From: Paraphoma chrysanthemicola
Taxonomy: Eukaryota > Ascomycota > Dothideomycetes > Pleosporales > Phaeosphaeriaceae
Direction: 5' to 3'
DNA length: 64,000 nt
NCBI GenBank assembly: GCA_020744225.1
Contig: JAGMWG010000013.1
Span: 310,001-374,000, forward strand
Part shown: positions 36,113 to 45,996 of the stretch, piece by piece
How the letters are laid out: every line of letters begins with the position of its first letter
Position numbering within the stretch: position 1 is the first letter of the stretch
Translations under genes and position numbers: made by a program
Notes under the pieces: generated by a model
Told to the model about the DNA's origin: nothing
Databases searched by the model: none
The model's input: the letters and a program-made list of their open reading frames with translations, nothing else

Positions 36113-36452
36113 AAGTAAGCTAAGTAGACTAAGCACTAAGTAGTACTAATTATACTAATTAACTAAGTATAATATACTTAGTTACTAGACCTCTTCTAGT
36201 ATATAGATATAAGTAATAAGCTTCTATAGCTTAGTATGTTTAACTTAGTATTTAATCTATAACTAGTTACTATTTATACTTAACTTATAGTTCTCTCTAT
36301 CTATATTAGTATAATCTTCTACTCTTAACTATTATTCTCTTAATCTATCTTATTAGTAACTCTATTTAACTCTTTCTAACACTCTATCTCTAAGAACTAA
36401 CTATAGAATCTTAAGTATATAAAGCTTACTTCTAACTTTAAGTCTCTTTATA
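36113..36452 (+). repeat. Gypsy LTR, inverted copy, right part
   Basis: Reverse complement of about 20440-20777, ending GTCTCTTTATA. The bases outside the whole inverted LTR are GATAG (28362-28366) and CTATC (36453-36457), which are inverse rather than direct copies, so a normal target duplication is not visible. Confidence 0.75.
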
Positions 36453-36892
36453 CTATCTTAAGACTAGAATAGTATAATAACTAATAGTTCTTAAAGATAC
36501 TATAAGTTATAAAAATAATAATATTAGTAGTATAGATTACTTAAACAAAGATAAGAATAGAGTACTATATAATAAAGTTACTAAAATAGTTTAACTATTA
36601 GTTATAGTTAGAGTTAAAATAACTAGTATAAAGACTAGTAAAAAGAATATTATAGAGAGTAGTAATACTAAGAATAAGTTACTACACTTACTATAGAAGT
36701 ATTAGTGCCTAGTATACTATTATAAATAAGTACTATAATAATAGACTATAATAAACACGTAGTAAATATAACCTTTCTCTTTATATTAGTATAGTATTAT
36801 TTTACTAAGAGTTATAGTACTTATATAGTATAATCTTACTAAGTATTATAGAAATAAAGAATAGACTATAATTCTTTTTTAGTATAACTTAT
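36453..36892. other. AT-rich repeat DNA, nothing identifiable
   Basis: RIP-like composition, no ORF, no terminal repeats that I could pair. AGACTAGTAAAAAGA at about 36632 weakly resembles the MITE terminus. Confidence 0.4.
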
Positions 36893-37083
36893 ATAGATAC
36901 TCTAAACTAACTACGATCTATAGTTTATATAACCTAACCTAACTTATACTTACGCTAGTAGTAACTCTAATCTAATCTATACTTATACTACTAATAACCT
37001 AATCTAACTACTACTTATAGCTCGTGTAACTACGACCTAACCTATACCTACTAGTAGGTACTCCGAACTTATTTACTAGTCTA
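36893..37083 (-). mobile_element. Partial hAT-like MITE copy
   Basis: Reverse complement of about the first 190 bp of the MITE at 9724-10177, ending in the perfect 17-bp terminal repeat ACTTATTTACTAGTCTA (37067-37083). The other end is missing. It retains more C and G (for example CGACCTAACCTATACC), so it is less converted. Confidence 0.7.
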
Positions 37084-37221
37084 ATCTTAGATACTAGTAG
37101 TAAATAGTAATTTTAGTTACTAGTTCTTTAAAGACTAGTAGTTACTAGAAGTTCTAGTAAGACGTCTACGAATAGTAACTACTATTACTAGTTTTATTAA
37201 ATATCTATAAGTTAGAGTATA

Positions 37222-37281
37222 GTTAGGGTCTTAAGTAATCTAACCTAAAATCTACCTAATCTACACCTCTTTACTAGTCTA
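37222..37281 (+). mobile_element. Second partial MITE copy, right end
   Basis: About 57 bp match the right end of the MITE (GTCTTA...AATCTAACC...), ending in ACCTCTTTACTAGTCTA (37265-37281), two mismatches from the 17-bp terminal repeat. It marks the edge of the transposon block, 17 bp before the stop codon of the next gene. Confidence 0.6.
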
Positions 37282-37298
37282 ACTCTAACGACTCTCTT

Positions 37299-38696
37299 CT
37301 ATGGTAGCTTCTGTATAAGATCTTCGAGTCTCGCACATATGGCTGCGCCTTGTGCAGCCATACCAAGCTGTATTTTCTCGGCATCGCTAGGATGCTCAAT
37401 TGCCGCAGACATGAGTTTGCCAAATATATCTAGACGAGTCTGCTTTAGCCAGGCGGCAGTCTTTGGTTGTTCGAGCCATCGCTGCGTATTCTGGTGAGTC
37501 CAGAGAACCCCAGAGAGGTAGTCCGTGGGTTCGTTAGGGTGTGGGACAACGCGACAGAGTTCATTCTTGAACTTATCGTCGTCGTACGTAGCCTCGACAT
37601 GGGCGATGAGAGCGGCGCTGAATACCTGTTGGCAGTAACGCAACGACTGCAGCTTGATATGTTTACCGCTAAACACTGGTACAGGTGCGAGCTTCGCTAG
37701 ACCGTCCGCGGTGCAATCGATGTAAAGTGTATCAGGTTCAGGTATGTAAGCACCCCTCTCCAACGTGACCTCGCTCACGCCAACGTGTTTCACTCGTCCC
37801 TGGCGTATGACTGTTCCAACTCTCCTAATCTGCTCGAGCTCAGCTACCGTGATGGTGGCACACCGAAACGTCGTGGGCCACACCGCATTATCCAGCCGCA
37901 CTAGCTGCCCACAGGCCTCAAGCCGCCGAAATAGGTCCTCTGTCGATGAGGCAGCTATGGTCGATTCACCGACGCTTACGAATCTGGCAAAAGAACTCTT
38001 CGCGAACGCAGGTCCGGGCTGAAGACCACTGCGTTCTATGAACCATGGGTCACGGGGTATGATCCAAGAGATTTTCTTCGGATCAACCCCATTTGCTAAC
38101 AGCCATAAACAAGAGTCGATTCCGGTCTTTCCGGCACCAACCACAGTATATCCGCCATATGGTCGATCCATTTTCGGCAAGTCGTTGGGTGGAATGAGAC
38201 TCACGTCTTTTGAGACGCCATAAGAAGGAGGGTTCATGGCAGGTACTGTAACCTTCATGCACGTTGCGTCCACAATGCGTGTGCTTTGTCCAACTCGGGT
38301 GACCTGGTTTGTGATAATAGATCGAAATGTCCCATCACCCATGTACTCATGCTTTGCATAGTACTGGACGCGACCAGATGGGAGAAAGGTCTGGTCCATG
38401 ACCTTGCTGTAATATGCACAGACCTCGTCGGCCGTCGCTAGTTCGACCAGGCCCTTGTTCAAGCCCACCTGATCGATCTTATCGTCGCCAAGGGGGCGAG
38501 AGTTGACGCCGTAGAACGTAGAGGGTTGATGTAGGCGAACAAACGGGTATGCAATTGTCCAGTGGCCACCTGGACGGCCATAACGATCGACTATGACCAC
38601 AGTGGCCTTTGTGTCGGTCACCAGAGTATCGACAAAGGCCATGCCCATAGCACCTGCGCCAATCACCAGGTAGTCGGGCGAGATTGTCTCAGCCAT
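37299..38696 (-). CDS. FAD/NAD(P)-binding oxidoreductase, monooxygenase-like, single exon
   Basis: A 465-residue intronless ORF. Residues 9-26 carry the FAD Rossmann motif GAGAMG (13-18), followed by an acidic residue ending the second strand (VVIVDRYG) and a GGHW segment as in flavin-containing and Baeyer-Villiger-type enzymes; YPFVRLHQPSTFYGV follows. A second dinucleotide motif GAGKTG (187-192) would bind NAD(P)H. No signal peptide or membrane segment. Substrate unknown; this class appears in bacteria and fungi. The lack of introns contrasts with most other genes here and its 3' end lies beside a MITE remnant, so horizontal origin is possible but unproven. No pathway neighbour is evident. 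Confidence 0.85.
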   Translation of the reverse strand: MAETISPDYLVIGAGAMGMAFVDTLVTDTKATVVIVDRYGRPGGHWTIAYPFVRLHQPSTFYGVNSRPLGDDKIDQVGLNKGLVELATADEVCAYYSKVMDQTFLPSGRVQYYAKHEYMGDGTFRSIITNQVTRVGQSTRIVDATCMKVTVPAMNPPSYGVSKDVSLIPPNDLPKMDRPYGGYTVVGAGKTGIDSCLWLLANGVDPKKISWIIPRDPWFIERSGLQPGPAFAKSSFARFVSVGESTIAASSTEDLFRRLEACGQLVRLDNAVWPTTFRCATITVAELEQIRRVGTVIRQGRVKHVGVSEVTLERGAYIPEPDTLYIDCTADGLAKLAPVPVFSGKHIKLQSLRYCQQVFSAALIAHVEATYDDDKFKNELCRVVPHPNEPTDYLSGVLWTHQNTQRWLEQPKTAAWLKQTRLDIFGKLMSAAIEHPSDAEKIQLGMAAQGAAICARLEDLIQKLP

Positions 38697-41401
38697 TTTG
38701 GGTCGTGGTATCGTTGTGAGTTAAACTTTGGGTAAAGCAAGGAGCAAATAGAAAGGAGGACGATGAAAAGTACTTCGTACTATGAAGCACTTTGAGATGT
38801 GTGATAACTTGGCAATGTCAGGACCTGCATTGAAATTATAAGAGAGGCTCCAGCGTGGCAGGACATCAATGTAATTATGTCGAGATTTAGATCTACTAGA
38901 CGCTGGTTTTGGACATACGGAACCGACGGACTCGGGAAGACTCCAACTCCCGACGGGTATCTCTCCTGCGAGAACGTTAACACTAGACCCTGTTCTGATT
39001 CCTCGGATACACATGAGTGCGGGGAAAGCTCTCGAGGCCCCACTAAAGCATGCCGAATCAATATAGTTAAAATATGAGATAGTGGGGACTACCTCGGTGT
39101 TGTGAACCTACAGATTCTACGCACTAGTATCTCGGCCGTAGCGACCAGAGTAGAATAATTTCGGGCCTGTAGCAGTGAATTAACCCTGTGAGAGTAGCAT
39201 GGCGAAGCAACTAAGCACTTAGATTCCGTAGACAGACAATATATCAACTTGGTTGATCGTCTCTCTTTGTTGGCGCGCTTCGGATTTGCTGATAGCTAGG
39301 TCTTTCGAGGGTATAGGACATTCAGGTCGACAGAACCAAGTTAGCGAACAACACTAGAGCTCAACCTAGAACCACAAGACCTCTGGCGAGGGGTCTGCTG
39401 AATTGCTGCACTACCTAGTAACTTTGACTTACGCATTGCGGTGTGACTACCTTCAACAATGTTTGTGACAGAGTTCTTCAGTTCTAGACACTACTCGTCT
39501 CGCACATCAATCAGATTTTTGTGTTGCATACTAGATGTCTGGTGAGAGCAGATATATCATACTAATGCCTTTTGACTTCCACTGTCAAAGAACATTATTA
39601 GAGTGGAAAATGATTTATGCCACACCACCAGTCATAGGACTTCATCTACCGAGCAGATCAGCCAGTGTTTCTCAATCACAAATGCGATATATGGGTGCGG
39701 ACTATGTACAGGCAACCTCCCCTCAGTGAGGATGCTTCCGTGGCCGCAATATGTTTACGATGATCGATCAAGCATTTACTCCGCATGAAAGAAAGGCTAG
39801 GCAATACGCTACGGCCGTAAGAGGATCAAGCAGTCGCAGTGTGCCACTCGAGTCCCGAGATTATGCCTTCGCCTTGTACATGACTCGGAGCATTCATAGA
39901 AAAGTATGGATAGTTCAATGACACACAATTTGGTACCTTTCACGGAGAAGTAATTGGAAGGAGAGTTTGTAGCAAGCCTGTGTGTAAATTTAAGCTCCGA
40001 AAACATAAGTGAGTGGCCAGCGTCTATCAAAATGTACGTTATCTATACTTCAAAGAGAGTGTACTTTTAGCTAATTATTGTCACTATTTAATAGCAGCAC
40101 TAATGCGTACATGGTATGTTACATCTCCAATGGATAGTCACTATTGAGGAGAATGCTACAACGCAGGCGGAACGCCCCATGCAATAAGGTGACTACAACT
40201 GCAACTGCAACTTCAAGGAGATTTCGGTGCTTCGAACAAACCTCTAGACTCGAAGCAGGAATTTTTATCAGAGGGACCTCTGTCGATCACGATCAAAGTC
40301 CCTGCCTATGTGTGCAACCACCCGTCGACGTCGCAGTTAAATGCACTAGGCGTAGCGAAGCAAGACGTAATTGCGTGAGGCTAGTGCGAAAAGGGAACTT
40401 CTGACACTTCTCCACCAAGGCTCCTACTGCACATCTCCAGCTGCGCTGGAACACTTTCTAAGGCCTTCGCATACGTAGCCATTGCATCAAATTCTTTCAA
40501 CGGTTTCGAGGACCTTTAGGATGCTAGATCAAGTCTGTGATTATTGCCCCAGCTTCGCCTATATAATCTGCGGTCCATCGGATGTGCTTCAATTTCGTCC
40601 CAGTAGAGAGATGCAGGACAAGACTCGTACATCCTCCTATGATTGTGCAAGACGGTCGAAAACAATGGACCCCATCACTGAGCCTACAGTTGCAAACTGG
40701 GCGTTGTTTCGTTTCAAACTCAATCCTTCGCGAATCGGGTACCCACTTTTATTGACAGGCCTCCGTTGTTGCGTCACCTCATGCGATCCTGCAGCACCCT
40801 GGGAGATGTGGGTCTTTGATCCCTCGACAACACCTGTCATCATGATAGTGCGGCTGGGGTACGTTGGTGCTTAGTGTCAGGTAAATAGTATGGCACACGT
40901 TGCGCAAACGACCAACATCACTGGGTCAATGCGCATGAATATGAACATGGTAGTTTGCAGAGGCCGCGCACACAGTACCTAATGGAAAGGTTTCTGACGT
41001 TTAAAGTGAAAATGGTTCAAATTCTCTTGTACTTGCAAAGCGCCAGTACCATTAACAACTAAGCTAAGATATCGTAAAATCGTGGTGATGGATAGCGACA
41101 GAATATGAGGCAACGAACACTTCGTAATGCCAGAACAAGGAGTATTTTGAGAAACGCTCAAAAGAGAAATGTAATGGTTTGGACACCAATAGAACGCCGG
41201 GTATTATGCGAGATCGCCTGAAAGAACAATAAGACATGCCATCTTCGCAGATGACAGGGGTGAGTGATATATACAGGTTGGAAGTGATGTGATGATGGCT
41301 GAAAGGTCAAGTAGTTGTGCGCGGTACAAGACGGCGAAACAACGATCATACGCGCACAATGTGCAAGGCCAGGTGAAGAATGTGGCGCTGGTTGCTCTCA
41401 T
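38697..41401. other. 2.7-kb intergenic region without a supported gene
   Basis: Base composition is normal to slightly AT-rich. Many short ORFs on both strands (up to 130 codons, 40482-40874) overlap one another in several frames, and none has recognisable motifs or a convincing intron chain. It probably contains the promoter of the oxidoreductase (near 38697-39100) and the 3' UTR of the gene ending at 41402. Old decayed sequence cannot be excluded. Confidence 0.5.
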
Positions 41402-42892
41402 CTACAGCGAATCCATGAGAGACATGAGCGATTTCCGCTTCTTGAGCTTCCGACTCTTGAAGGTGCTCATTGGGTCCTCGTCTGTGTCCGAGGGACATGG
41501 AGGAAGTATGAGAGTTGGCTCACGCTCGTTGGCGCCTCGTGCTTGCATCTTACTCAGTCGGCTCAGAGAGGCGACATGCGCATTGAAGGCAGGGACTGGT
41601 GGCGCCGTCTCCGGTGAAGGCCCCCTTGTGGACTCCCCATGACGAGATTTGGGTCGAAGGATAGTCGAGGCGCGCCGGAGCTTATGCGGGCTTGCAAAGC
41701 TAGAGCTTCCTTCGAGTGGTGCCGTCTGCGGCGTAAGTGGCATGGATGGTGTTGATGGAGTGGGCGGAACCTTGCCGTTGATGCGAGCGTCGTAGGTTTT
41801 CTTTGAAGGTCCAATGGCAATCTTGGCAAGTGCGAGTTTCATCGAGATAGACCTTAAGCGCCTGTGCGGGGCAGGCTTAATGATGGGCGATGCCGAATGC
41901 GTGTTTGAGGTTTCGTAGGGGTCAGAGCTGAGGAAGGCGTGCGTGGCCGGCGACGACGGCGTTGGCGGTGCCCATTGCGACTGCCGAGATGATGATTGGG
42001 AAGTTTGGACCCTAGCAAGACCGTTGCGGGACTGGGTGGAAACGTAGACAGATGAACGGGCTGATGAGGCCTCAACGGCGGCAGTTAGCGGGCGAGCCAG
42101 CAGCTCGTCGACCGCGGGAGATATGCTGCGCGTGGAGGGCGCGGTCTGAAACGAGGAGGTTGTCGAGACGGAGTCGGTGAGATGAAGGGTACTGGTGTTC
42201 TTGGTGGTGTAAGGACTGTGGCTGGTGGAGGGCCGTCGAGACTCGACATGGACCGGAGGCGTCGCTGCACGGCTGGTGGGCGTCGAGGAGAGGCGGCTGG
42301 CGGGTGTCACCGTCATGGAAAGCCGCTGAGCGGCGTCTGCCTTGCGCAGATGGCTGATGGCGGCGATGGGCAGATTGGCGAGCGACGCGGACCGCTGCTG
42401 CACCGTGGGCATCTCCGTGGTTGGTGATCGACAGTCGAGCTCGACGACCTTGGGACGGCCGGCGAAGGCATACGAGACGGTGACGGCCATGTCGCAGCTG
42501 CGGCCCTTGTCCCATCGGGAAATGGACATGGTGCGGGCCTTGCACTCCTTGACGGCATCGTGTACAACCACCTCTTCGTAGTCGTACTCGGACTCGGAGC
42601 CGTCGTCTGCGGGCGAGAGGTCTTCTTCACTCGACATGTAGCGCTCCTGGAAGACGATGCTCTCTTTCCGGGGCGCTGGAGCGGGCGCTTCGGCGGGCGT
42701 CGTGTCTATGCGTAGTGTGTCGGCATGGTCGTCACACAGGCGGGGACTCGAGGCCGAGCTGTCAGACCCGGATCGCTCCTGACGGGACGCAAGGGCGGGC
42801 TTCTCGAAGGTCCACTGCTGGAGCTGCGAGGCCACAGCGACGTCGACCATGGTGTGGACCGAGGAGTGTACAGATAGACGGTGGGCAGGCAC
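41402..42892 (-). CDS. Conserved fungal disordered protein of unknown function
   Basis: A 496-residue single-exon ORF, rich in Ser, Thr and Pro. A more conserved-looking core at about 81-153 begins FQERYMSSEEDLSP, has an acidic stretch (SESEYDYEEVVV), then VKECKARTMSISRWDKGRSC and a beta-like stretch. The remainder is low-complexity with many SP/TP sites (possible kinase targets), and the last residues are basic (KSRKLKKRKSLMSLMDSL). An alternative start is M15 (42850), which begins MVDVAVAS. I recognise the core as a Pezizomycotina-specific conserved segment but know no function. The upstream 1.4 kb is GC-rich with a CT tract. Confidence 0.8.
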   Translation of the reverse strand: MPAHRLSVHSSVHTMVDVAVASQLQQWTFEKPALASRQERSGSDSSASSPRLCDDHADTLRIDTTPAEAPAPAPRKESIVFQERYMSSEEDLSPADDGSESEYDYEEVVVHDAVKECKARTMSISRWDKGRSCDMAVTVSYAFAGRPKVVELDCRSPTTEMPTVQQRSASLANLPIAAISHLRKADAAQRLSMTVTPASRLSSTPTSRAATPPVHVESRRPSTSHSPYTTKNTSTLHLTDSVSTTSSFQTAPSTRSISPAVDELLARPLTAAVEASSARSSVYVSTQSRNGLARVQTSQSSSRQSQWAPPTPSSPATHAFLSSDPYETSNTHSASPIIKPAPHRRLRSISMKLALAKIAIGPSKKTYDARINGKVPPTPSTPSMPLTPQTAPLEGSSSFASPHKLRRASTILRPKSRHGESTRGPSPETAPPVPAFNAHVASLSRLSKMQARGANEREPTLILPPCPSDTDEDPMSTFKSRKLKKRKSLMSLMDSL

Positions 42893-44760
42893 GGGGACAG
42901 GAGGCGGGCGGCCGGTGTGGTGTTATAGGAAATGCGGCGGCAACTGCTGCGGCATGAAACCGAAGGCGTGCAGGCGCCAATTGCAGTGCAGAGTGTGACG
43001 GGAGTCGTTGTCGCGGCGGGCGGGCTCCCACTGTTGTTCTTGCTCGTCCTCTTGTTCTTGTCGAGCAGCAGCACAGGCGTGGGCTGGGCGGGCGGGCTGC
43101 AGAGGGGCAATATGGCCGACAGTCGTCTGGAGGGGCGAGAAGCAGCTTCAATCTCCAGGGTGCAGACGGACATATATTGTACGGCGGCCACTGCCACTGG
43201 CTCCTCGACTCTGCGCTGGCCGTGCGCGGCCGCTGTGTCAGGTTGACAAGCGAACACGGCGCTGGGACTCCCCAAGAGTCAGCATGCGCCAGGCGCAATC
43301 TCGTCCGACTCTTGACCCAAATCGGCCGTCCGCCCTGGGCGAGCCGTGCGTTGGGAAACGTTGGGGGTGGTTGGCCCCTGGCACCATGGCGCAACGATGC
43401 ACCGTTGTGCAGCGGCAGCGCGTTGCGAATAGGCCGGCCATTTGTTTCAGGAACGCATCTCGCAGCCCACAGAGCGTGCACAGCGAGCGCGTGCCCGACT
43501 GAACTGCTGGACTACTGGACCGAGTATCCACTGCAGCTGTCTTCTGCACACCACCGTCTCCAGGTACAGTGTAGCGGCCATGGCCACGGCGATGGCAATG
43601 TCACCAGAGGGCCGCAGCGGCTTGAGATCGCCCTCCTTTCATCTTGAGCCTGCCGCTTTTCAGGGGCGGGCCAATGGCAGCTCGCGAGTCTTCTGCTCGA
43701 GTTAGGCGCTGTGGAGACGCCTGGCGCCACAGCCGATACAGCGATCGCGCAAAGGCCCCGCCTGCAGTCACCGTCTTTTGCTCCATCCCGCACTACCCGC
43801 TAACAACTTCTGCGTTGTCAACTCTCTCTCTCTCTCTCTCTCTCTGGCTCGAGTCTCCACACATTGCTGGCTGCGCGCTGCCAACCTGCTGGAAAGTGTC
43901 CCCAACGGCGAACGGTCGAGCTGGACCACACCGTGCGTCTGCGTCAGCAAATGCCATCAGCTCGGACCCGAGCGTTGCATTGCGCCCGCTGCTTGCGAAC
44001 TCCGCGAGAACACAAGCTCAGGCACACGGCGAGATGCCCGGGCCACCGACGTGATGGCCAAATGGCAGGCCGCCTAGCTCAGGGACTACCATCTGCTAAA
44101 AATCTGCGACCCACCAGTGTATGCACGGTTGCACTCTACCATTTGCCCACCACTTACACACGAGCCCACCCACTTTCCATGTACTGTACTCGTGCTCAAC
44201 CACTCATGCGCCGCGCGCGCTGCACATCATCGGTCACGCACTCCACCGTGAAATATCTGCCACGGCCTAGACGAGTCAGGCTATCTCCAGCAACCTACCC
44301 TCTCCCATCACATACTGCCGCATATCAATCTAAGATTGCCTAAAGCGTAGCCAAGGTGCCAAATCGAGCGGCTAGTCTGCCCCCGCAATCTGGGTTGATT
44401 AATACTACTTTTAAACTATTACCACAATGCTCAGCGCGCAATTGCCGTACCTTCCTACTGGCGGTAACGTCGCGATAATGTACACACATGTCTCAAAATT
44501 ACAATCGGCTTTAGTCCAGCTCAACAATGCGGCGTGCACGACGGTTTCGAATGTACCGATTTGGACGCTACGAAGACATGGCCCCAATTCCGGAATGAAG
44601 CGCTTACGTCCCGATTGTACAGTTACTACTGAAAACAGTGCGACTCGAGCTCGTGTCGTGGAACTGGTCTCTGGGTCCAGAGCTTGTGAACAGGCAACAT
44701 GTGTCGTGACACTTGGAGCCTACGCCTGTCATGTCACATTGGAATCTAGTCCTGTCGGCG
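42893..44760. other. GC-rich intergenic region, promoter of the disordered-protein gene
   Basis: Up to about 44350 this is GC-rich with many overlapping chance ORFs on both strands (up to 239 codons), whose translations are low-complexity Arg/Ala/Pro/Cys and have no motifs. It likely holds a long 5' UTR and promoter of the minus-strand gene at 41402-42892. 44350-44760 has nothing I can identify. Confidence 0.5.
43822..43845 (+). repeat. (CT)12 microsatellite
   Basis: Twelve uninterrupted CT units, about 930 bp upstream of the start at 42892; on that gene's strand it is a GA tract. Pyrimidine tracts are common in fungal promoters. It is also a likely length polymorphism. Confidence 0.9.
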
Positions 44761-45307
44761 CTATTCAAAGATGCAAGGGGCGACAACACGTGTACCACCA
44801 TGTAGTGAAGTGCATGTCTTTCTAGCTTTGAAGTCCGAACTCCATAAGGCCACCGACGGGCGTAAGCTGATTTTGTTGCTATCTATGACACCCTGAGTCT
44901 TTGTCCGTGGTGAAACATCAACCATGACTGACTTGACCATTGCTATAGATGATGGCTTCGAGAACAATTCTTGGGATCCTTGCGGGCCGTCTCCAATGAC
45001 AAGATATCTGGGGTTCTGTCCTACCCAACCCAGGCAATTGGAAGCGAGTCTCAGATAAACTTCTTGCGATAACTCTCCAAGATCGCATGCCGGTTGAATG
45101 GCTTGCATGTCTATAGCCGGCAATATGGCACATGGATACCACTTCCGTAGTCGCCACGCAGCCAAGCCGGGAGCAAATCTCATCTGACAGTGTCGTCAGC
45201 GAAGGATAAGGATCTGGCATCATTGCTATATAATTAATCACTCGTTCCATTCGTTGCCTGAGCTCTTTTGGACTCAAATTCGTCTTGGAGAACACGTGTT
45301 CTGCCAC
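44761..45307 (-). pseudogene. Possible broken gene, two overlapping frames
   Basis: A minus-strand ATG at 45307 opens MAEHVFSKTNLSPKELRQRM and about 20 further residues to ...LSDEICSRL. From there a second frame (from about 45183) reads AAWRLRKWYPCAILPAIDMQ and runs about 120 more codons to 44761. A one-base shift near 45170-45180 would join them. I do not recognise the product. It may be a decayed gene, a chance overlap, or a gene with an intron I did not resolve. Confidence 0.25.
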
Positions 45308-45603
45308 ATCGCGCCTTATGCTCCAGTGCTTGTTGTCCCTAGATCGATTAGCAAACCTGTAGAATGCTCACTTGCTGAGTTGTTGCAGTTCTACATTTAC
45401 AATAGAGCTCAAGTACATGATACACCATGCGGTTGAAGACTCTGTCAAATGCAAGCATAGCAGAGCTACATTTCCTAGCGCTTCATCGCGCTTATACTTC
45501 GGTATTACGTTTTCGGTTCATGCGTGGACAAGCACGTTGGTGAACAAGCGACCTTGCCCTATATCACTGGTCCAATAAGAGACCCGCAACGCGGCGCAAC
45601 GCG

Positions 45604-45720
45604 GAGAATGGTTGAGGTTCAAGCTGTTGCTTGCCGCCCGAAAACTCGGAAGCAAATGGGGAGAATTATTGAGATTCAAGCTGTTGCTTGCTGACCAAGG
45701 ACTCGGAAGCAAATGGTGGG
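45604..45720 (+). repeat. Two-copy 57-bp tandem repeat
   Basis: GAGAATGGTTGAGGTTCAAG... (45604-45660) is followed directly by a second copy (45661 to about 45720) sharing TTCAAGCTGTTGCTTGC and ACTCGGAAGCAAATGG. The period is a multiple of three, and both copies read RFKLLLA...LGSKW in one plus-strand frame. It lies about 280 bp upstream of the acetoacetyl-CoA synthetase start. It may be a remnant of a repeat or a short decayed coding piece. Confidence 0.75.
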
Positions 45721-45996
45721 GCAACTTCCCCCGCAGAGCCCCAGGCACTGCTGGAATAGCCGAAACTCGGGTATCTAGCAGACTAAGTTACTGCGTCTAA
45801 TGGAATATTACTACACGAGCGCCCTGTGTCAATAAGATAAGGCTCTCTTGATCCAGCTGGTGAGTTGTTTCATCTGCCTTCCTGAATATCTGGCCAACGG
45901 CACTGGACAAAGAATACTGGGACGAAGCTATCACACTGTCAACGGAAGGAAGTATCATTGGGACAGCTTTGTAGCATCAATACAACAACCATAAAC

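Noticed and set aside
40482..40874. 130-codon ORF in the 38.7-41.4 kb intergenic region
   Set aside because: No domain, overlapped by an antisense ORF of equal quality; likely chance.
42762..43502. Long ORFs of 164-239 codons on both strands
   Set aside because: Products of GC-rich, stop-poor DNA around the start of the disordered-protein gene; low-complexity translations.
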